Below the pieces are notes generated by a model, which was given only the letters and a program-made list of their open reading frames with translations, had not been told where the DNA came from and searched no databases. This document shows, one piece after another, positions 7,250 to 11,577 of a stretch of 11,577 nucleotides of DNA. A program made the position numbers and the translations under genes. The DNA comes from Hyphochytrium catenoides (taxonomy: Eukaryota > Sar > Hyphochytriomycetes > Hyphochytriales > Hyphochytriaceae). Numbering within the stretch: the first letter of the stretch is position 1; each line of letters opens with the position of its first letter. The stretch is from the NCBI GenBank assembly GCA_900088475.1, contig FLMG01002574.1, forward strand, positions 7,501-19,077. The letters run 5' to 3'.

Positions 7250-7800
7250 AAGCTAAGGTTTGCTAGAGGGAAAGCTGATGATGATGCAAGAAGAGAGAGA
7301 CAGAGAGCGAGAGAAAGAGCAGGAGAAGCGAGAGAGAAAGAGAGGGGAAGAGAGAGATGGAGTGAGAGAGAGAGAGAGAGAGAGAGAATGAGAAGAGGAA
7401 GGCTTGGCAGTATGAGAGATGGCGGTTATTCTTGAGAGATGCATGGAGAGTGTCCCGACGAGAAAGGCAAGAGACAACGAAGGGAAAGAGAGAGAGAGAG
7501 AGAAAAGCGGAAGCTACTTCTCTCTTGGAGCAACAACCAGTATAAATGGAGAGAGAAAGAAGAGAGAAAAAGAGAGAGAGAGAAAGAGAAGAAGAAGCCA
7601 TCCATTACTTCCAGAATTTTGGTCTGATACCCTTTCTGATCGTCGTTGTGCGGGTTGAGAGAGAGAGAGAAGAAGAGAAAGAGAATCTTGAAGCGCCGCC
7701 CAAAGCTAGCCAAGAGACACGGTCCAAAGAAGAGGAAAGGCAACCTGAAATGAGAGAGAAAGGGCTAAAACCCAAGAGACGGGGTGTGAGACAGAGGGGA
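7250..7800. other. Purine-rich interval, no confident gene
   Basis: Short GA runs (about 7362-7387 and 7488-7502) alternate with mixed islands. Plus-strand frames give Arg/Glu/Lys-rich translations, for example one from ATG 7419 beginning MAVILERCMESVPTRKARDN. On the minus strand an island at about 7597-7660 reads NPHNDDQKGYQTKILEVMDG. Both look somewhat protein-like, but neither has supporting splice signals or a recognised family. Confidence 0.35.
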
Positions 7801-7825
7801 GAGAGAGAAAAGAGAGAGACAGAGA

Positions 7826-7946
7826 GAGAGAGACACACACAGAGACAGAGAGAGGGAGAGAGAGAAAAGAGAGAGACAGAGAGACAGAGAGTAAGAGAGA
7901 CACACAGAGAGACAGAGAGTAAGAGAGACACACACAGAGACAGAGA

Positions 7947-7982
<36 letters not shown>
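7826..7982. repeat. Compound GA/GACA minisatellite
   Basis: GA runs are interspersed with GACACACA and GACAGA motifs. A 28-bp unit starting GTAAGAGAGACACAC occurs at 7891 and again at 7919, and a longer block (GACACACACAGAGACAGAGA, then GGGAGAG) occurs near 7831 and near 7928. The stretch ends in a perfect GA run (about 7949-7982). It marks the right edge of the GA/CT-rich zone. Confidence 0.9.
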
Positions 7983-7986
<4 letters not shown>

Positions 7987-8030
7987 AGAGACGACACAAG
8001 GTGTAAATAAAGAGAGAGAGAAATGACAGA

Positions 8031-8347
8031 GTGAAGTTAGAACAATATTGGACAGAGAATGTTCTTACAAATTAATTGAAGATCTTCTGTATCTTTTATG
8101 TTATTCTTATTAAGAATTATTGGAACGTTAGAGCCAACCTCTTGCGGTCACTAGTCACTAGGAGTGTTTGTTTTTTTTGTCTTTATTGGTCAATTTTACA
8201 AAGATTATTAGCATTATTATTTACTTTACATCACGCAATCTGTCACATTGACGGCAAACATATCCACTTTCAATTCTCCAGTAAAAAGCAATAAAAACTG
8301 AATAAGAACAAAAAGGTTAGATAATCTATGCGAGAGGAGCATAAAAG
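8031..8347. other. AT-rich stretch without a gene
   Basis: The composition switches here from GA-rich to AT-rich. Short palindromic pieces such as CACTAGTCACTAG (8151-8161 region) and T-runs are present. A 72-codon plus-strand frame exists but has no ATG start and reads like a chance translation of AT-rich DNA. Confidence 0.5.
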
Positions 8348-9013
8348 TTATTCTTGCGCTATATAATTTTTACAGTAGTGGGCCACTCCAAACCCACCTT
8401 TACTTATCAAAAATAATTGAACTTTATATAGAAAATAAAGCGACTCAACAGTCTCCACACAGAAAATGTCTGCGGAGTGCAGAGGAAGATCTTGAAGATT
8501 TATTATTGTGGAGATTTGAAGATTTATTATGAAGTTTGGAAGGTTTAGAATATGGAGATTTGCCATAGGGAAGATTGAGCAGACAGTGTTAGGAAGTAAC
8601 GTAGCAGAAGTCCACCGCTGATCTCTCCGGAACGCCGTCGCCGCTGCCGCGCACACTGGCGAAGAAGAAGAGTTCCAAGGATTATTACCTCCACCACTAT
8701 ACTCTTTATAAAGAACTATACTCTTTACCATACATCGTAAATGATTGCTGGCCCCCAGTGTTATCGATGTGGCGCTATCACGATCCTTGACGTGCTGCTT
8801 AAAGTTGTTTGAGAGTTTGTTATTGTTGTTGTACCCTATCCTTTCGGCGATTCGCTTAACTAGTCGCGCTGGCTGAGGTGATTTATGACCTTCGCACACG
8901 TACCTGAAAATGTTTGCAGGCTGCTCTGGAAACCAAGTAAGGCCACCGTCAGAACCACAAAGAGTAATCCTTTTGTATGAACGCATCGCATTGAGACTCT
9001 CGCTCACATCCAC
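8348..9013 (-). CDS. Unidentified ORF, 221 codons, possibly with an exon end at 8904
   Basis: The minus strand is open for 221 codons in moderately AT-rich DNA, longer than expected by chance. The first in-frame ATG is codon 10 (8986-8984); the frame before it begins with GTG and, back to a TAG, lacks an ATG. The first part reads MRSYKRITLCGSDGGLTWFP, then EQPANIF, and then reaches TTTTCAG|GTACGTG at 8904/8903, an almost perfect splice donor. A conservative reading is an exon of about 9025-8904 followed by an intron. Beyond it, the translation is less protein-like: Asn runs, Ala run, and Ile/Asn-rich segments that come from repeated GAAGATTTATTAT-like DNA at 8490-8535. I recognise no family. 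It lies about 110 bp downstream of the TAZ gene on the same strand and could be a downstream exon of that gene or a separate gene. Confidence 0.33.
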   Translation of the reverse strand: MDVSESLNAMRSYKRITLCGSDGGLTWFPEQPANIFRYVCEGHKSPQPARLVKRIAERIGYNNNNKLSNNFKQHVKDRDSATSITLGASNHLRCMVKSIVLYKEYSGGGNNPWNSSSSPVCAAAATAFRRDQRWTSATLLPNTVCSIFPMANLHILNLPNFIINLQISTIINLQDLPLHSADIFCVETVESLYFLYKVQLFLISKGGFGVAHYCKNYIAQE

Positions 9014-9132
9014 AATGCTAAGCTCCTACTACTTCAGAGTGAGCCGGTGCTCTTCCTCATTGGTAGGATGGCAATCAACAAGGAGGAATCAAGTGGAGCA
9101 GCCCTACCATCCGCTACAGAAGCTTCTTCTTT

Positions 9133-10938
9133 TTAGGCAGCCGCTGCCGTTTCTGGAGTAGAGTCGCGGTTAGCCTGTCCCCTAGCAGCAGCAAGGTCAG
9201 ATACTCGAGGAGGAGGACGAGGAAAATTGAGTACGTTCTGGAGACGTTCCTGTTGAATAGCTTGCCTTACGGGTCCACATACCGCACACCGGGCATTACT
9301 GCAATTTTGATAATGAGACAGGCAGAAGCGGGAGCTTAGGCAGTGGTGCACTTTACAGTTTTTGTCCGTGCATGTAGTGATGTGCGACCAAAGCACCTGC
9401 GTGGCAGCACAACACCTAAAGGTGCATGTGCCATCCACTTTCGTACATTTTGATGCATGTCGAAGTAGTATCAATCGCTGCTGTTGCTGTCGAAGGATAG
9501 CATCGCGCTGCTGAGGAGAGCCAGTAGTAGCACTCGAGCCAGTAGTAGCGCTCGAGCCAGTAGTAGCACTCGAGCCAGTAGTAGCAATCGAGCCAGTAGC
9601 AGCACTCGAGCCAGTAGTAGCACTTGAGCCAGTAGTAGCACTCGAGCCAGTACTAGCACTCGAGCCAGAGCTAGCGCTCAAGCCAGTAGTAGCACTTGAG
9701 CCAGTAGTAGCACTCGAGCCAGTACTAGCACTCGAGCCAGAGCTAGCGCTCAAGCCAGTAGTAGCACTCGAGCCAGTAGCAGTACTCGCGCCAGTAGCAG
9801 CACTCGAGCCAGCAGCAGCACTCGAGCCAGAGCTAGAGCCAGCAGTAGAAGCCTTGGCCTTAGAACCAGCAGCGATAGAAGGCTTGCCCTTAGAACCAAC
9901 AGCGGTAGAGGCCTTGGCCTTAGAACCAGCAGCAGTTGAACCAGCAGCAGAAGCGGTAGTAACACTGGAGCCAGCAGTCGTTGTAGCACCGGATCCAGTC
10001 TGAGCAGCAGTTGAACCAGCAGCAGAAGCGGTAGTAAAACTGGAGCCAGCAGCAATAGAAGGCTTGGCTACAGAACCAGCAGCAGTTGAACCAGCAGCAG
10101 AAGTGTTAGTAACACTGGAGCCAGCAATCGTAGTAGCACCGGAGCCAGTCGGAGCAGCAGTAGCAGAAGCAGCAGCAGAAGCGGTAGTAGCAGAACCAGC
10201 AGCAGAAGCGGTAATAGCCGAACCACCAGCAGCAGAAGCGGTAGTAACACTGGAGCCAGCAGCAGAAGCGGTAGTAACACCGGAGCCAGTCGGAGCAGCA
10301 GTAGAGGCCTTGGCCTTAACAACACCAGCAGCAGTAGCAGGATCCTCGGAGCCATCAGGAGCCTTGGAGCCACTAACAGTAGGGGCTTCCTTAGAGTCAA
10401 TAACAATAGGGGCTTCCTTGGAGCCAGCAGCAGGAGGAACAGTAGCACGAGCCTCGGAGCCAGCAGGAGCATCAGTAGCAGTGTTGGCAGCAGTGGCCTT
10501 GGAGCCAAAAACCAAAGCAGCCTCGGAGCCAAAAACCAAAGGAGCTTCGGAGCCAGTGAAAATAGGAGTAGTAGGAGGGTTGGAGCCAGTGAAAATAGGA
10601 GCATTGATAATGGGAGCCTTGGAACTACTACGAGCAGGAGCAGCAGCCTTGTTGGAACTAGGAGCAGGAGCAGGAGCCTTGGAGCTACTACTAGAAGCAG
10701 CAGCAGTGCTAGTAGCCGACGACGTAGGCTTCGCTGGATGAGTGAGCTTTTGACGTTTAGGCTGCGGTTGAGATTGGATATCAGGGACCTGCCGAAGAAG
10801 ATGAACCGTCCTCATATGAGTGAGTAAAGCCGTGAAAGCCTCATTGTCACTTTGTCTAGTAAATGACAGCTCGCATTTAAGGCAAGTGAATCGCGTTTCG
10901 CGTTTAAAAGCATTCAGAAGGAGGGAAGGATCGTCCAT
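9133..10938 (-). CDS. TAZ zinc-finger protein with N-terminal C2H2/BED-like finger and repeat spacer
   Basis: The protein has 601 residues, from ATG 10938 to TAA 9135. Residues 478-559 form a TAZ domain, the zinc-binding adaptor of CBP/p300 co-activators, with all three HCCC sets: HASKC-x6-C-x3-C, HITTC-x4-C-x4-C and HYQNC-x4-C-x2-C ending GPVR. A leading helix reads LRQQQQRLILLRHASKC. TAZ domains bind activation domains of transcription factors, so a nuclear regulatory role is likely. There is no acetyltransferase, bromodomain or KIX region. Near the N-terminus Cys19, Cys22, His41 and His46 give C-x2-C-x18-H-x4-H, a C2H2/BED-like finger, followed by a basic patch PKRQK (60-64) that may be a nuclear localisation signal. 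Residues about 73-477 are Ala/Gly/Ser/Thr-rich repeats, probably disordered, coded by minisatellites. The frame is uninterrupted; no intron is needed. TAZ identification is strong; the DNA-binding role of the first finger is inference. Confidence 0.85.
   Translation of the reverse strand: MDDPSLLLNAFKRETRFTCLKCELSFTRQSDNEAFTALLTHMRTVHLLRQVPDIQSQPQPKRQKLTHPAKPTSSATSTAAASSSSSKAPAPAPSSNKAAAPARSSSKAPIINAPIFTGSNPPTTPIFTGSEAPLVFGSEAALVFGSKATAANTATDAPAGSEARATVPPAAGSKEAPIVIDSKEAPTVSGSKAPDGSEDPATAAGVVKAKASTAAPTGSGVTTASAAGSSVTTASAAGGSAITASAAGSATTASAAASATAAPTGSGATTIAGSSVTNTSAAGSTAAGSVAKPSIAAGSSFTTASAAGSTAAQTGSGATTTAGSSVTTASAAGSTAAGSKAKASTAVGSKGKPSIAAGSKAKASTAGSSSGSSAAAGSSAATGASTATGSSATTGLSASSGSSASTGSSATTGSSATTGLSASSGSSASTGSSATTGSSATTGSSAATGSIATTGSSATTGSSATTGSSATTGSPQQRDAILRQQQQRLILLRHASKCTKVDGTCTFRCCAATQVLWSHITTCTDKNCKVHHCLSSRFCLSHYQNCSNARCAVCGPVRQAIQQERLQNVLNFPRPPPRVSDLAAARGQANRDSTPETAAAA
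9517..9840. repeat. 18-bp minisatellite with 72-bp higher-order unit, in the TAZ gene
   Basis: The plus-strand unit is GAGCCAGTAGTAGCACTC, repeated in tandem with substitutions about 17-18 times. On the coding strand it gives six-residue repeats of the ATTGSS type. A 72-bp block (four units) carrying CCAGTACTAGCACT then CCAGAGCTAGCGCT occurs at 9647 and again at 9719, giving a duplicated 24-residue segment that includes TTGLSASSGSSASTG. This indicates recent unequal exchange or slippage in multiples of the unit. Confidence 0.9.
9840..10340. repeat. Second, more degenerate repeat block in the TAZ gene
   Basis: This block contains repeats of a unit with GGAGCCAGCAGCAGAAGCGG followed by TAGTAACAC, coding on the minus strand for SVTTASAAGS-like segments, mixed with GSKAKAST-type segments. 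Units vary in length by multiples of three, so the frame is kept. The opposite strand is open for a long distance (10064-10741) only because the repeat lacks stop codons in that frame. Confidence 0.8.
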
Positions 10939-11291
10939 CCTGATAATATCGGTTATAACACAGTTTAATAAGCGCGTGACCTACTCGTAGAATCGCAGAT
11001 GATGGCTCAACTATGCAAGCTGCCGAGTGTTCGGAAAACGGCGAAATGATGAAAAGCTCCGGCTGCTCCAAGAAACGAAGGAACGAAGCGGCGCTGGTGT
11101 GTTGTTTGTTGGGAAGAAGGATGTTGAAGTTTCCCATATCCTAATAGCCTGTCCAAACAAAAAAGCCCCACCACAAGCAATGCAAGACCGTGAGCGTCTT
11201 TCACTGAATCCTCCTCCTTATCCTCCTTCCTCCCCCCCGTTGCTTTATTTCTATCAGCCACAGGCTGCTACACTCCGCTTTTTCCTGTTGA
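10939..11291. other. Upstream region of the TAZ gene
   Basis: This is the interval between the start of the TAZ gene and the ORF at the right edge, and it should hold the TAZ promoter. I see no clear TATA box. A 43-codon plus-strand frame (11013-11144) begins MQAAECSENGEMMKSS and is followed by a donor-like CTG|GTGTGT, so a divergent first exon is possible but unproven. A minus-strand frame over the same DNA is also open. Confidence 0.35.
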
Positions 11292-11414
11292 AGGCGACGA
11301 CTGTGTGTCATAATTTATCAATCAGTAATTTTATAGGAGATTTGTGAAAGATTATCGATAGATGATATTGAAGACAGTTCTGTATAATCAGAGTATGACA
11401 CACAGTCGTCGCCT
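11292..11414. repeat. Perfect 21-bp inverted repeat with 81-bp spacer
   Basis: The arm at 11292-11312 starts AGGCGACGACTGTGTGTCA and its exact reverse complement lies at 11394-11414. The spacer is AT-rich with no further long pairing. The RNA could form a stem-loop, or the arms could be the terminal inverted repeats of a very short element. The right arm lies inside the ORF 11557-11318; the left arm lies just after its stop. Confidence 0.9.
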
Positions 11415-11557
11415 CGTCGGTGACATCCTAGGAACACACTTTCACCCAAATAAGTCTCTACTTGTACCAGGATGATGGTGTTTCTAGGAGGCCGTCCGCA
11501 TAACAACGGTGGGCGCTTTTCCAATCGACCGATATCCCTAAGCCGATTTTGACTCAT
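11318..11557 (-). CDS. Small hypothetical protein, 79 residues
   Basis: ATG 11557 opens a frame beginning MSQNRLRDIGRLEKRPPLLC and ending at TGA 11318. The composition is balanced and not repeat-derived, with RPPRNTIILVQVETYLGES in the middle and a Ser/Ile-rich end (SSISSIDNLSQISYK). I do not recognise it. It is on the same strand as the TAZ gene, upstream of it, and overlaps the right arm of the inverted repeat (residues about 49-55, RRGDDCV). It may continue as an exon of a larger gene to the right of the window. The AT-rich palindrome CTCATTATAATGAG (11553-11566) covers its start codon. Confidence 0.35.
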   Translation of the reverse strand: MSQNRLRDIGRLEKRPPLLCGRPPRNTIILVQVETYLGESVFLGCHRRGDDCVSYSDYTELSSISSIDNLSQISYKITD

Positions 11558-11566
11558 TATAATGAG
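11553..11566. repeat. 14-bp perfect palindrome
   Basis: CTCATTATAATGAG spans the presumed start codon of the ORF at the right edge. It may be chance in AT-rich DNA or a binding site. Confidence 0.6.
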
Positions 11567-11577
11567 GTAATTTATCG

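Noticed and set aside
7605-8010. Overlapping Arg/Glu-rich and Ser/Leu-rich frames on both strands
   Set aside because: They are translations of the GA/GACA minisatellite; all frames are open and none has non-repeat content of note.
8076-8294. Plus-strand 72-codon frame
   Set aside because: It has no ATG start, and the translation (Ile/Leu/Phe/Asn-rich) looks like chance in AT-rich DNA.
9471-10604. Leu-rich minus-strand frames overlapping the TAZ gene
   Set aside because: They are shifted readings of the same repeats, with only Leu/Ala/Val/Pro monotony and no domain.
10064-10741. Long plus-strand open frame (225 codons, Ala/Glu/Val/Pro-rich)
   Set aside because: It lies antisense to the TAZ gene and is open only because the minisatellite unit lacks stops in this frame. 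It has no motif of its own.
1-11577. Bacterial or phage system, CRISPR array, tRNA or rRNA gene
   Set aside because: No spaced identical repeats with unique spacers, no cloverleaf or rRNA core sequence, and no operon-like gene packing were seen. The introns and TAZ domain point to a eukaryote.

Overview
The window looks like nuclear DNA of a microbial eukaryote. The main evidence is one gene with a well-supported GT-AG intron and one gene encoding a TAZ zinc finger, a eukaryotic transcription-adaptor fold. Stand-alone TAZ proteins with this spacing are frequent in diatoms, and proteins full of Arg-Glu or Ser-Leu runs from GA/CT microsatellites occur in several algal and protist genomes. I therefore favour an alga or protist of the stramenopile or alveolate type, but I cannot fix the taxon from sequence alone.

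Layout. Positions 1-730 and 2,720-8,030 are dominated by (GA)n and (CT)n microsatellites and purine- or pyrimidine-rich degenerate sequence. Most open frames there are low-complexity shadows. Within this zone one gene is clear: a secretory heme peroxidase on the minus strand (5434 to 3461, two exons, about 509 residues). It has distal Arg/His, proximal His and a C-terminal helix recognisable by family pattern, and microsatellites have expanded both its intron and its coding loops. Between 5,640 and 8,030 there are only candidate exons and repeats. Positions 730-2,720 form an island without GA/CT tracts that holds remnants of retroelement-type ORFs and a diverged direct repeat.

From about 8,030 to the end the GA/CT tracts vanish abruptly. 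This part holds an AT-rich stretch, a 221-codon unidentified minus-strand ORF, a 601-residue minus-strand protein and a small minus-strand ORF at the right edge. The 601-residue protein has an N-terminal C2H2/BED-like finger, a basic cluster, a roughly 400-residue Ala/Gly/Ser/Thr repeat spacer encoded by minisatellites, and a C-terminal TAZ finger. The small ORF at the edge is overlapped by a perfect 21-bp inverted repeat.

The genes do not form an obvious pathway; the peroxidase and the TAZ protein look unrelated. I found no rRNA, tRNA, CRISPR array or bacterial-type operon. The most interesting aspects are how microsatellites have shaped the peroxidase gene (a purine-rich to pyrimidine-rich self-complementary intron, and an acidic-then-basic insertion before the last conserved helix) and the domain layout of the TAZ protein.
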